A stretch of DNA of 64,000 nucleotides from Flavobacterium sp. GSB-24 (GCF_027924665.1 NZ_AP027043.1:4898001-4962000); one strand, 5' to 3'; shown: positions 35,540-43,854, numbered from the stretch's first letter. The notes: generated by a model not told the origin, from the sequence alone. Made by a program: numbers and translations.

Positions 35540-37318
35540 ATGGTTTCAATCACACGCCTTTTTGATTTTCCCTATTATCAACAAGAAACTTACAACCTCC
35601 CAGTTGCTCTTGCAACCAAAAAAAATGGAGTCTGGGAAAAAACATCTAGCCAGGAATATATTGCAAAAGCAAATGCTGTTTCAAGAGCATTATTGCGCAT
35701 GGGCGTTAAGAAAGATGATAAAATTGCCTTAATTACTTCAAATAACAGAACCGAGTGGAATATCATGGATATTGGTATTTTGCAGACTGGTGCTCAGAAT
35801 GTTCCTATTTATCCAACTATTGCTGAGGAAGATTACGAATATATTTTAAACCACAGCGGCAGTATTTACTGCTTTGTTTCTGATGATGAAGTATATCAAA
35901 AAGTACAGGCTATTAGAGCGAATGTACCAACTTTAAAAGAGGTTTATTCTTTTAATGAAATTCCAGGCTGCAAACATTGGTCTGATTTATTATTAGCAGG
36001 AGAAGACGAAAGCAACCAAAATGAAGTTGAAGCTATAAAAGACAGTATAAAAACAGATGATTTAGCGACTATTATTTATACTTCTGGAACGACAGGAAAA
36101 CCAAAAGGTGTTATGCTTTCGCACAAAAATATTGTTTCAAATGTTTTAGACAGTGCGCCAAGAATTCCTTTTGATGCCGGAAAAAGTACTGCTTTAAGCT
36201 TCTTACCAATCTGTCATATTTTTGAAAGAATGATTTTGTACATCTATCAATATTATGGTGTTTCGGTATATTTTGGCGAATCTATTGATAAAATTAGTGA
36301 TAACTTAAAAGAAGTTCGTCCAACAGTTATTACAGCTGTTCCAAGACTTTTGGAGAAAGTTTACGATAAAATTTATGCTAAAGGTGCTGAATTAACTGGC
36401 ATTAAGAAAAAACTATTTTTCTGGGCTATTGATTTAGGTTTAAAATATGAGCCATACGGAGCAAACGGATTTTGGTATGAATTCCAATTAAAAATTGCCC
36501 GCAAACTTATTTTCAGTAAATGGAAAGAAGGTTTGGGCGGAAACCTGGATTTAATGGTTTCTGGAAGTGCGGCTTTGCAGCCTCGTTTAACAAGAGTTTT
36601 TGCTGCAGCAGAAATTCCGGTTATGGAAGGTTACGGTTTATCTGAAACATCTCCGGTAATCGCTGTAAACGATCAAAGAAACAAAGGTTTTAAAATTGGC
36701 ACGGTTGGAAAACCAATCCGCAATATAGAAGTTAAAATTGCCGAAGACGGAGAAATTCTTTGCAAAGGACCAAACGTAATGTTAGGCTATTTCAAAGATC
36801 CCGAAAAAACAGCTGAAGCTTTACAAGACGGTTATTTCCACACAGGAGATATCGGCGAAATTGACAGCGAAGGTTTCTTAAAAATTACCGATCGTAAGAA
36901 AGAAATGTTCAAAACTTCTGGAGGTAAATATATTGCACCGCAAATGATCGAAAATGCCATGAAACAATCTCGTTTTATTGAGCAGATTATGGTTGTTGGT
37001 GAAGGCGAAAAAATGCCTGCTGCTTTTATTCAGCCAAACTTTGAATTTGTAAAAGAATGGGCTAAAATTCATAAAATTACTTTAGGAAGCACAGATAAAG
37101 AAATCAGCGAAAATCCAGAAGTAATTAAACGTATTGATAGTGAAGTGGAAGAAATCAATAAAAAATTCGGACACTGGGAACAAATCAAACGTTTTGAACT
37201 TACGCCAGATGTTTGGTCTATCGACGGAGGACAATTGACTCCTACGCTGAAATTAAAACGTAAAATCATTAAAGAGATTTATAAAGATCTGTATGCTAAA
37301 ATTTATGGTCAGAATTAA
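35540..37318 (+). CDS. fadD: Long-chain fatty-acid--CoA ligase
   Basis: A 592-aa AMP-forming acyl-CoA synthetase. It has IIYTSGTTGKPKGVMLSHKN (P-loop, residues about 177-196), the A5 region GYGLSETSPVIA, DGYFHTGDIGEID (ATP/AMP site), KITDRKKEMFKTSGGKYIAP, and the C-terminal catalytic lysine in LTPTLKLKRKII. It activates fatty acids with ATP and CoA for beta-oxidation or lipid synthesis; the fadN-A-E cluster at 53-58 kb provides the oxidation steps. It acts at the membrane surface. Preference for chain length is not readable. Confidence 0.92.
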   Translation: MVSITRLFDFPYYQQETYNLPVALATKKNGVWEKTSSQEYIAKANAVSRALLRMGVKKDDKIALITSNNRTEWNIMDIGILQTGAQNVPIYPTIAEEDYEYILNHSGSIYCFVSDDEVYQKVQAIRANVPTLKEVYSFNEIPGCKHWSDLLLAGEDESNQNEVEAIKDSIKTDDLATIIYTSGTTGKPKGVMLSHKNIVSNVLDSAPRIPFDAGKSTALSFLPICHIFERMILYIYQYYGVSVYFGESIDKISDNLKEVRPTVITAVPRLLEKVYDKIYAKGAELTGIKKKLFFWAIDLGLKYEPYGANGFWYEFQLKIARKLIFSKWKEGLGGNLDLMVSGSAALQPRLTRVFAAAEIPVMEGYGLSETSPVIAVNDQRNKGFKIGTVGKPIRNIEVKIAEDGEILCKGPNVMLGYFKDPEKTAEALQDGYFHTGDIGEIDSEGFLKITDRKKEMFKTSGGKYIAPQMIENAMKQSRFIEQIMVVGEGEKMPAAFIQPNFEFVKEWAKIHKITLGSTDKEISENPEVIKRIDSEVEEINKKFGHWEQIKRFELTPDVWSIDGGQLTPTLKLKRKIIKEIYKDLYAKIYGQN

Positions 37319-37341
37319 ATCAGAATAATATAACCAAAAAG

Positions 37342-37374
37342 AAAACGGCTGTCGATAATTTTGACAGCCGTTTT
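37342..37374. terminator. Bidirectional terminator between fadD and exonuclease gene
   Basis: AAAACGGCTGTC / GACAGCCGTTTT, a 12-bp perfect stem with a nine-base loop, flanked by A on the left and T on the right. It lies between convergent genes and its right edge touches the exonuclease stop. Confidence 0.9.
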
Positions 37375-37919
37375 TAATTTTGAAGACACCAACGCAAAAT
37401 CTTCGCGATGTTTTTGGCATCATCAATACCGCGGTGGTGGGTTCCTTCCAGCGGAATATTCAGTAATTCAAGTGCACCATTCATTCCGGTTGGTTTTACT
37501 AATCCAAACTTTTCGGCAAAATGGGTTTTCACATTAATATGTTCATCAGCCATCGGATACGGCACTCCAAACAATTTACACTGCTTTTTAAACATATTTA
37601 AGTCGTACTGACCGTAACTTGCCCAAGTATATAAATCGGGGCTGTATTGGTCGATTAACTGATTCACGGCTTCCTCAAAAAGAACTCCATTTTTATCCAG
37701 CAAATCTTGAGTTATAGTAGTTAACTCTGTACAAAACAGACTTACACTAGAACGCTGGGGCCTAATCAAAATCCCTTGGTTCTTCGTAATTTCTCCCGTT
37801 TGCGTATCTAAAACCGCTAACCCGATTTCGATAATTTCATTTTCCTGTCCTTGTGGGACTGCACTCTGCCAGCATGTGGCTTCTAAATCGATAATAATAA
37901 TTTTATCTGTTGTTTTCAT
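37374..37919 (-). CDS. DEDDh 3'-5' exonuclease (KapD/ERI1-like)
   Basis: A 181-aa single-domain exonuclease. The Exo I motif is IIIDLEATCW (Asp, Glu), Exo II is around YTWASYGQYDLNMFKKQCKLFG (Asp) and Exo III is HRGIDDAKNIAKI (His and Asp), giving a full DEDDh set. Proteins of this group degrade RNA or DNA from 3' ends; the nearest named relatives (KapD, ERI-1) act on RNA, but specificity here is inferred. It stands alone on the minus strand. Confidence 0.88.
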   Translation of the reverse strand: MKTTDKIIIIDLEATCWQSAVPQGQENEIIEIGLAVLDTQTGEITKNQGILIRPQRSSVSLFCTELTTITQDLLDKNGVLFEEAVNQLIDQYSPDLYTWASYGQYDLNMFKKQCKLFGVPYPMADEHINVKTHFAEKFGLVKPTGMNGALELLNIPLEGTHHRGIDDAKNIAKILRWCLQN

Positions 37920-38049
37920 TTTTTTAATTTTTTAATAATTGTTTTTTTTAACCGCTAAGAACGCTAAGATTAATTTCACGCAGATTTAGCAGATTTTGTA
38001 TAATGTTTTTAATCCTTTATCCCGATAGCTATCGGGAGTGGCTAGAAAC

Positions 38050-38553
38050 TTAGAAGAACATGCTTTTAAAATCTAAAAAGAAACTTCTTTTCTTAGACTT
38101 TTTTTCATGCTTCTCTTTTTTCGCAGCACTTTTCTTTTTCAAAACTTCTTTAGCTTTCTCCATTCGTTTAACTGGTTTTATTTCCTCAGTTTTAGAATTT
38201 TCGTAAAACTTTTTGAAAGGACGCGGCTCGAAATCAACCAAAATTGCCGCCATATTTATAGCATCAATGTTTGACGGATCTGTTTCACCTTTAAAGAAAG
38301 TCTCGATAGGTCTAAACTTATCTTTTTTCTCCTTAAACTTATTCTTTTTACTATGATCGAAATCTAAGCCCAATAGATTACTGAAAACATTCAAGTCATC
38401 TTTTGTTGGGTTATTTTCGAAAATCAGCCAGCACAAATCACGAAGTTGTCCACGAGAAGGTTTGTACAAATAATCAAAGTATTTACCTTCTTTTTCGGTC
38501 TCGTATTTTTTTCTAATTGCTTTTTTGTATTTTTCTAATTTATTGTTTTGCAT
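38050..38553 (-). CDS. Lysine-rich protein of unknown function
   Basis: A 167-aa very basic protein. The N-terminal half (YKKAIRKKYETEKEGKYFDYLYKPSRGQLRDLCWLIFENNPTKDD-like, helix-rich) looks folded. The C-terminal quarter is a lysine-rich tail (KEVLKKKSAAKKEKHEKKSKKRS) ending SFFLDFKSMFF. This suits nucleic-acid binding by charge, but no named domain is seen. It lies 110 bases downstream of a 52-codon ORF that follows the palindrome shared with rtcB, so it might be in that transcript. Confidence 0.65.
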   Translation of the reverse strand: MQNNKLEKYKKAIRKKYETEKEGKYFDYLYKPSRGQLRDLCWLIFENNPTKDDLNVFSNLLGLDFDHSKKNKFKEKKDKFRPIETFFKGETDPSNIDAINMAAILVDFEPRPFKKFYENSKTEEIKPVKRMEKAKEVLKKKSAAKKEKHEKKSKKRSFFLDFKSMFF

Positions 38554-38663
38554 GGTATTTTTTTTTTTTGCAATTCTTGGGAATCTCAGGAAATCGAAGG
38601 TTTTTCTGGGAAATCCAATATCACAAAAGTTAAAAGCACCCTTGCTCTACCAGAGAAATATCT

Positions 38664-38822
38664 CTAAATGATATATATAATCTCCCTAAAATTCACCCTT
38701 TCATTCCATAGGTTAATCAGTTTCAAATCCATTTTTTTACTTGAGGCATATGACGACTCGCTAAACTCCACTGTTTCTGTTTGATCACTATGATCCGACC
38801 TAAGTCCACTTTTTTGATTCAT
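38664..38822 (-). CDS. Candidate 52-aa protein downstream of the shared palindrome
   Basis: ATG at 38822, stop at 38664. The protein starts MNQKSGLRSDHSDQTETVEF and has a basic-hydrophobic end NLWNERVNFREIIYII. AAGG precedes the ATG. It is about 55 bases downstream of the ATTTG box that follows the palindrome at 38897-38915. No homologue is recognised. It may be coding or may only be part of a leader. Confidence 0.35.
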   Translation of the reverse strand: MNQKSGLRSDHSDQTETVEFSESSYASSKKMDLKLINLWNERVNFREIIYII

Positions 38823-38878
38823 CCTTAAATTTTTATTATTAAACTAAATTTTTTACGTCGCGACGATTTCTTTACGAA

Positions 38879-38915
38879 CAAATATTACAATCGCCCTGCG
38901 CATTTATTTTGCGTA
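38879..38915 (-). promoter_or_regulatory. Palindrome TACGCA-N7-TGCGCA with ATTTG box (copy 1 of 4)
   Basis: On the minus strand TACGCAAAATAAATGCGCA is followed 14 bases later by TTTG (AATATTTG). The palindrome and spacing match copies at 46719, 49829 and 49918. It points toward the 52-codon ORF and the 167-aa gene. Confidence 0.6.
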
Positions 38916-38965
38916 CTTCTCTAAGTTTCTATCCCGAAGTTTCGGGACTGAGTTGCTAAGTTTTC

Positions 38966-39004
38966 AAACCTTTGTACCTCTGTACCTTTGAACCTTTGCA
39001 CCTC
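38966..39004. repeat. ACCTTTGN octamer repeat tract
   Basis: Tandem AACCTTTG / TACCTCTG / TACCTTTG / AACCTTTG / CACC units. Similar tracts occur at 46673-46710 and 46752-46780 (reverse orientation) and at 47038-47080. All four lie in gaps around the accessory and rtcB loci. Confidence 0.65.
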
Positions 39005-39035
39005 AACAAAAAAAAGCACCCAATTAAAGGTGCTT
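39005..39035 (-). terminator. Terminator of micro-gene A
   Basis: On the minus strand AAGCACC / GGTGCTT with loop TTTAATTG is followed by eight T. It lies 24 bases after the stop of the 31-codon ORF. Confidence 0.85.
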
Positions 39036-39059
39036 CATAACAAATACGATATAACTATC

Positions 39060-39155
39060 TTATTGCCTATATTGATGCACCGACATGTAAAAGTATTCAC
39101 GCTCCGAAGGCGCGGCTACTAATCCTGGGTTTTGTATGTATAAATTAAAACTCAT
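39060..39155 (-). CDS. Micro-gene A, 31-aa peptide
   Basis: ATG at 39155, TAA at 39060. The peptide starts MSFNLYIQNPGLVAAPSERE and ends YFYMSVHQYRQ. It has its own promoter (39221-39253) and terminator (39005-39035). Its C-terminal part, R-E-YFYMS, resembles the R-YMYFYES of micro-gene B 440 bases away, so they may be paralogues. The 5' leader carries a (CAA)n run. The peptide is too short for a domain; function is unknown. The complete transcription unit makes it more likely to be real than a chance ORF. Confidence 0.5.
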   Translation of the reverse strand: MSFNLYIQNPGLVAAPSEREYFYMSVHQYRQ

Positions 39156-39220
39156 TTTATTTATTTTTTAATTGTTGTTGTTGTTGTTTTTCTGAAACTC
39201 ATTGTTTCGATTTTGTCTGG

Positions 39221-39253
39221 CAAAGATATGATGGAAAAAATCATATTTCCAAA
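39221..39253 (-). promoter_or_regulatory. Promoter of micro-gene A: TTTG-N21-TATCTTTG
   Basis: On the minus strand TTTG (39253-39250) and TATCTTTG (39228-39221) are 21 bases apart. The spacing is identical to that of the micro-gene B promoter. Confidence 0.65.
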
Positions 39254-39534
39254 TATTTTTTAAGATTATTTTTCTGACTATCAATTAGTTACATCAAAAA
39301 TTAAGACAAAGAAATTCCTGTCCGCAAACTGGTGCAGATCTCTATTTTACATCAAATGACTGTTACTCATCAGATTACTTTCCAAGACTATATCTCTCTA
39401 TTTTGATTAATCATTAAACATATTGGTTAATTATTTTTTTAGTTTTTTTTAGTTCTGGTTTGTTTTCTTTATCATTTTGTTGTTCTCTTTTGTCACACTG
39501 AGCGTCCCGAGACTTCGGGAGAAATGCTTTTAAA

Positions 39535-39566
39535 CAAAAAAAGCGTCCCGAATTAGGACGCTTTTT
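39535..39566 (-). terminator. Terminator of micro-gene B
   Basis: On the minus strand AGCGTCC / GGACGCT with loop TAATTCG is followed by seven T. It lies about 30 bases after the stop of the 32-codon ORF. Confidence 0.85.
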
Positions 39567-39594
39567 ATATTTTATGATGAGTTACACTCTAAAA

Positions 39595-39693
39595 TTACAT
39601 TTCACTTTCATAAAAATACATATAGCGTCCTGCCATCTCAGCGGGAAAATCTCCTGCTAAAAGTTCAAAACTTGATTTAATTGAAAGTATCAT
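39595..39693 (-). CDS. Micro-gene B, 32-aa peptide
   Basis: ATG at 39693, TAA at 39595. The peptide starts MILSIKSSFELLAGDFPAEM and ends AGRYMYFYESEM. It has its own promoter (39724-39756) and terminator (39535-39566). The aromatic C-terminal block resembles that of micro-gene A. It lies between micro-gene A and the kinase-like gene on the same strand. Function is unknown. Confidence 0.5.
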   Translation of the reverse strand: MILSIKSSFELLAGDFPAEMAGRYMYFYESEM

Positions 39694-39723
39694 ATGTATT
39701 TTTCTGTTTATTAATTACAGATA

Positions 39724-39756
39724 CAAATGTAGTATATTTTATCATAATTTAACAAA
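39724..39756 (-). promoter_or_regulatory. Promoter of micro-gene B: TTTG-N21-TACATTTG
   Basis: On the minus strand TTTG (39756-39753) and TACATTTG (39731-39724) are 21 bases apart, a full Bacteroidota consensus. It lies inside the gap between the kinase-like gene stop and micro-gene B. Confidence 0.65.
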
Positions 39757-39786
39757 ATATACCAAAAATATATTTTTTATAACAAA

Positions 39787-40413
39787 TCAAAGTTTGTAAA
39801 ATTGTTCCGTAAGATAGAAAACTGTATCAATGAAAAATAAATTATTATCAAAAGTCAGAACATTTTCATCATGTAAATCTTCAAGAATAATACCTAATTC
39901 ATCATTAAAATAGTCATTATTTCTAGTATTAACAAAACCGTTTGAGTTTAAAAAATGTTTCACATTCTCTAATTCTGTTGCACTATCAGATTGAACAAAT
40001 TTTTGTTCCACTACAGCATAAAGTACTTCTGCTTGTTCATAAAATCCAATTAATTGATATGCAGTATCTGGAAAGAAATAATTGTTCAGCAACAAATTAT
40101 TGAAATAATCTTTCCAAGATTCATAATATATACTATCATTAAGCTTGATTACTTTATGCTTGTTCTGAAGATAAACTTTTTGCTCTGCACCTGAAGATAT
40201 AAAAGCATGAATGTTTATGTATGTAATCCAAAAACTATTTCGATCACAGAATTTTTTTATTAACGCTGTTTCTTCACTTTTGATTTGCTTGCTTGACTTA
40301 AGCGCTCTGCTTGCGCTCTCGCTTTCTCTAAGGTAACGGGAGATTGTTTGGATAGAATTTCCATGCCTAACTTGGCTCTTTCCTGAAATGATATTTTGTA
40401 ATTCATTTTTCAT
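39787..40413 (-). CDS. Kinase-like protein resembling the polyvalent-protein Ser/Thr/Tyr kinase family
   Basis: A 208-aa protein. Residues about 75-200 show a degenerate kinase core: SGAEQKVYL (glycine-loop remnant), KVIKLND (lysine), a hinge-like ALYAVVEQKF stretch, LEDLHDENVL (HxxxN catalytic loop) and FFIDTV (the metal Asp). This resembles the kinase domain found in phage and mobile-element 'polyvalent proteins'. The N-terminal 70 residues (SIQTISRYLRESESASRALKS) are helical and basic. Target unknown; toxin, regulator or anti-phage roles are possible. It lies downstream of the 89-aa gene, with a hairpin between them. The assignment is from motif order only. Confidence 0.6.
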   Translation of the reverse strand: MKNELQNIISGKSQVRHGNSIQTISRYLRESESASRALKSSKQIKSEETALIKKFCDRNSFWITYINIHAFISSGAEQKVYLQNKHKVIKLNDSIYYESWKDYFNNLLLNNYFFPDTAYQLIGFYEQAEVLYAVVEQKFVQSDSATELENVKHFLNSNGFVNTRNNDYFNDELGIILEDLHDENVLTFDNNLFFIDTVFYLTEQFYKL

Positions 40414-40457
40414 GAAGTTTAAAGTTCAAAGATAAAGTTTTTATCAATACATCTTTC

Positions 40458-40488
40458 AAACTCTGCAATATCAAGCTTGCAGAGTTTT
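40458..40488 (-). other. Strong intercistronic hairpin
   Basis: AAACTCTGCAA / TTGCAGAGTTT, an 11-bp perfect stem with an eight-base loop, lies between the stop of the 89-aa gene and the start of the kinase-like gene. On the minus strand no T run follows, so it may be an mRNA stability or processing element rather than a terminator. In plus orientation a T-rich run follows. Confidence 0.7.
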
Positions 40489-40501
40489 GATTTTTATGTT
40501 A

Positions 40502-40771
40502 TTATCTATTACTGGCACAAGCCTTATAAATCTGTTTCTCTGAAAATGGCGATAAAGTTTCTGCCAGATTACGGCTGGTTCTTAAACAGCTTAGTATTTT
40601 TTGCCTTAAATTGATATCGTCGCCAAACTCTGTATGCATTAAAAGCTCGAAGATTTCCTGCAAATACATGGGCTGTTCTTTGTAATCTCCCTCAAACAAT
40701 TCGTCTGAAAGGAAATTAATTACGGATGGCACTACATCACGATGTGTTGGTTTTTGATTTTCTTTTTGCAT
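40502..40771 (-). CDS. 89-aa protein of unknown function, upstream partner of the kinase-like gene
   Basis: An 89-aa helical protein (HRDVVPSVINFLSDELFEGD, YLQEIFELLMHTEFGDDINLRQKILSCLRTSR, LSPFSEKQIYKACASN). I do not recognise the family. It starts at the ATG at 40771, 20 bases after a structured leader and ends 88 bases before the kinase-like gene. The pair with a structured leader looks like a small two-gene unit. Antitoxin-like size, but no DNA-binding motif is evident. Confidence 0.6.
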   Translation of the reverse strand: MQKENQKPTHRDVVPSVINFLSDELFEGDYKEQPMYLQEIFELLMHTEFGDDINLRQKILSCLRTSRNLAETLSPFSEKQIYKACASNR

Positions 40772-40789
40772 AATAGAAAATTTTAGATG

Positions 40790-40938
40790 CGCGAATACCC
40801 CGCTTTAGGTGTGCAAAACATTCAAAGGAATGATTTAGGACAGTTTCCTGTTCCTTCACCATGACGAGGTATTCGTTTATGTTAACTTAAAAAAAATTTT
40901 AAGGATTTCTCCTTTGATTGTTTTGCATCGCAAAGATA
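40790..40938 (-). ncRNA. Structured leader RNA upstream of the 89-aa / kinase-like pair
   Basis: A TATCTTTG -7 box (minus strand, 40938-40931) precedes a leader with three nested features. First, a hairpin AAGGA-GAAA-TCCTT (40914-40901) is followed by an eight-T run, like a small terminator. Second, an outer stem CGAATACC-t-CG / CG-g-GGTATTCG joins 40875-40865 with 40802-40792. Third, inside the outer stem lie GGAACAG-GAAA-CTGTCC (GNRA loop, one bulge) and CATTC-CTTT-GAATG. The arrangement suggests a multi-branch RNA: a cis-regulator, an antisense-controlled leader or a separate ncRNA. Comparison with Rfam (for example Flavo-1) is needed. Confidence 0.5.
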
Positions 40939-41064
40939 TAGCTTTATTTTTAAAAGAAAGAAAAAACTTACGATAAAATATTTCAAATTATAATATTAAA
41001 CCTATGTTGGCAAAACAAAGATAGGTATGTGGCGATAATTGTTGACTTTTAATGGATTTAAATA

Positions 41065-43854
41065 TTAAAAACCATATTTCTTTTCCCTCTTTTTGAATGC
41101 CTCTTTTCCACCTTCAACAATTTCTGCAATATGTTCTCGTATCCCCATTGATTTTAATAAGTCGGTTTTGCCATTTTTAGGAAATGAGTCCTCTAACGCT
41201 CCATTTATATAATCAAAATGATAATCACTTGTACTTTCTTTTCCTGTATCATTTTGTCCTTTTTGATTTGCAACAATTATATTTTCAGCATCTGCATTAA
41301 CAACAATATTAGGATTATGAGTAACTAAAATAATTTGTCTTTCTCGCTTTTTCTCTTTTAAAAATTCAACCAATTCATGAGAAACTGAACGATTATCAAG
41401 ATTATCTTCAGGTTGATCAATTAAAATCGGACCATCATCTTTACTTAGTTTTATAATCAATTTAAGCAAGACAAAGCTTGCTTTTCCAGTGGACATTTTA
41501 TGAATATCATCTCCTTGGGATTTAACATCCCAATGATCAAAAAAGAAGTCTGTAAATATTTTTTCGCAAGCATCTTTTTGTGAATTTCCCCCTTTTGTTA
41601 CTAATTGGTTATTTTCAATTTTTTCGAACATCACCCTCAGCGCTTTTTCAATTTCTGCAAAATCTACTTCAGCAAGTGCAGATTTTGGGTTGTCATTCGC
41701 ATACTGATATAAATAACTAAAACCTTGATTATTAAAACTCCTACCATTAAAAATTTCATCTGCTAAATCTCTAAACTTAGGAAAATTATACTTTATAACT
41801 GGCAAGATTTCAATTTTATCAGTTTTATTCTGAATATTTGAAATACGAGGTTTTAGATCTTCAATTATAGCTTCATATAGTTTCAAATTAGCAGCAAAAT
41901 CAATAAATATTTTTTCTCTTTGAGAAACAATAGCAATTTTCGTAGTTTCTATTTCTTTTAAAAATTGCTCAATAGCCGCAAGTTTAGATTCATCCTCTGC
42001 AATACTTCTTTGAAGTGCTGCTACTTGCTTCTGATCTTCTAATTTATTATTAAAAGCTTGCAAACTAATACCAACACTCTCTTTTGCTACATTAACTAAT
42101 ATTGTTTCTTCAGCAAACGTTGAGCCAAAAATAAACTTATTGTCCTCATCCTTAATAAATTCCTTAGAAATTTCATTTATATTTATCAATGCCTCATCGA
42201 TAAATTGTAATTTACTGGAATATTCATTCTTAATAGTTTCATTTTGCAAAGAATCTAAAAGTAATTTCTTTTTACTTACAAATTCATTGAAGAAACGTGC
42301 TATATCAGATCGAAAAATATCTAATTTTTCAAAATCTGTATTAACTTCATTCTCTTTTATATTTAATAAACTCAACTTTTCATTAAGATCTTTATATTGA
42401 ATTTGCTCTTCAGGTGTAAAATCTTTATTAAGTTGTGTGATCTTTTGCTTATTAAATTCTATTCCTTCTTTTAATGCTTTTGTATCTCCTTTAGTTTGTA
42501 AATCATCTTCTTTTTTCTTTAAATCATTTTTTAAATTGAAATAATAATCTATATCCTGACTTCTTTTTTCATCATTTCTCTGAGCATGGGCTACAAAATC
42601 ATCATATTTAGTTTTATAATCAGGATCTTCTAATATTAAATCTCGGATTAATTTTTTTAAAGTAGCGCCATTTTTTCTACTCTTGTCTACAAGGTTTGCA
42701 AGATGATTTTGAGGAATATATTTTATACTTGGTAAAATACTAGAATTTACAGTGCGATCTTTTAATGATTGACTACTTGTTGAAAATAAATCTATATTAA
42801 AATTATAATCAGTATCAATATAATCCTTTGAAACAAAACTTAAATCATACAAATCTTTTTCCTTATAATCCTCTATGTCTGTATATTTTAAAACTTTATC
42901 CGAAACGTTAGAATATAGAGTTCTTGCAATTTCATACAATAAAATAGATTTACCAGAAGATTTACCCCCAATTATGACATTAAGATTTTTGTTAAAATAA
43001 ATTGGTTCTTCAGTAAATCTTTTATTTGAAGATTTAAAAGTTATCTTTTCAATCATCAAATTATCTAATTTTTCAGATTCGGGTTGTTCTTTTTGAATTC
43101 TAACTCTTTCTTCTGGTTCATAAGTTATTTGTTTTAAACCTTCAAAAGTCGGGTTAGCTTTTATCCAAAGATTTTGTTTTACAACATAATCCGTAATCTT
43201 ATGGTTATCTGAACAAATTATCATTGGCAACTTAAATCCTAAATTAGGAAATACTATATTGTTATAACTTGTTTGATCGATTTCTTTTCCTAATTCGAAT
43301 ATATCTATAAATCCCTTTACCAAACTAATTTTTTGAGCTATTTTATCTGGTAATGAATTAGTTATATTTTCAAAAGTGTTAGCTTTACTTCCAGCATGGA
43401 CAGTAACCAATCCCCCTAATTCATGAATAAGTTTAGAAGTTTCCTTAAAGTCACATTGAATATTGGCATCGCCTCCAATAGCTTGTATGTCTGTTTGGGT
43501 TATTTTACATGTAGATTGTAATTTTATCCAAATATCGCTTAATTCCTGTTTATTCAATTTCTCTGAAAAAATACCTATATAATGAATTGATTCACTACCT
43601 CCTAACTCTGCTCTAAACTCTATTCCGGGTAAAACAGTAATATTTTTATTCTTTCCAATATTCTGAAGATCAATAATTTTTTCAACATCAATTAAATGAT
43701 GATCAGTAATCGCTATTACAGAAATATTATTCTTTTCTAATATTTCAATAATTTTTTCATTAGTTATTGATTTATCCTGATAATCATAAGAAGATGGTGT
43801 GTGAAAATGTAAATCCCATTTTCTCCATTCTGAACCTCTATTAATAATAGCCAT
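41065..43854 (-). CDS. PHP-domain / AAA-type ATPase protein (TrlF-like)
   Basis: A 929-aa protein. The start GSEWRKWDLHFHTPSSYD and ITDHHLIDVEKI carry the PHP metal motifs (HxH, DHH), with more ligands in VHAGSK and SDNH, residues 14-220. Walker A IIGGKSSGKS is at residues 295-303. Residues about 390-690 are long coiled-coil. A Walker B GPILIDQPEDNLDNR and H-loop ILVTHNPNIVVNAD are near residues 815-855, as in SMC/Rad50-type ATPases. The combination matches the TrlF-type PHP-ATPase family. A nuclease or phosphoesterase tied to an SMC-like ATPase suits a genome-defence role, but that is inferred. It is a stand-alone gene. Confidence 0.85.
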   Translation of the reverse strand: MAIINRGSEWRKWDLHFHTPSSYDYQDKSITNEKIIEILEKNNISVIAITDHHLIDVEKIIDLQNIGKNKNITVLPGIEFRAELGGSESIHYIGIFSEKLNKQELSDIWIKLQSTCKITQTDIQAIGGDANIQCDFKETSKLIHELGGLVTVHAGSKANTFENITNSLPDKIAQKISLVKGFIDIFELGKEIDQTSYNNIVFPNLGFKLPMIICSDNHKITDYVVKQNLWIKANPTFEGLKQITYEPEERVRIQKEQPESEKLDNLMIEKITFKSSNKRFTEEPIYFNKNLNVIIGGKSSGKSILLYEIARTLYSNVSDKVLKYTDIEDYKEKDLYDLSFVSKDYIDTDYNFNIDLFSTSSQSLKDRTVNSSILPSIKYIPQNHLANLVDKSRKNGATLKKLIRDLILEDPDYKTKYDDFVAHAQRNDEKRSQDIDYYFNLKNDLKKKEDDLQTKGDTKALKEGIEFNKQKITQLNKDFTPEEQIQYKDLNEKLSLLNIKENEVNTDFEKLDIFRSDIARFFNEFVSKKKLLLDSLQNETIKNEYSSKLQFIDEALININEISKEFIKDEDNKFIFGSTFAEETILVNVAKESVGISLQAFNNKLEDQKQVAALQRSIAEDESKLAAIEQFLKEIETTKIAIVSQREKIFIDFAANLKLYEAIIEDLKPRISNIQNKTDKIEILPVIKYNFPKFRDLADEIFNGRSFNNQGFSYLYQYANDNPKSALAEVDFAEIEKALRVMFEKIENNQLVTKGGNSQKDACEKIFTDFFFDHWDVKSQGDDIHKMSTGKASFVLLKLIIKLSKDDGPILIDQPEDNLDNRSVSHELVEFLKEKKRERQIILVTHNPNIVVNADAENIIVANQKGQNDTGKESTSDYHFDYINGALEDSFPKNGKTDLLKSMGIREHIAEIVEGGKEAFKKREKKYGF

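Noticed and set aside
40742..40863. About 40-codon ORF (MVKEQETVLNHSFE...) within the structured leader
   Set aside because: It overlaps the outer stem and the start of the 89-aa gene in another frame; the pairing explains the sequence better than coding.
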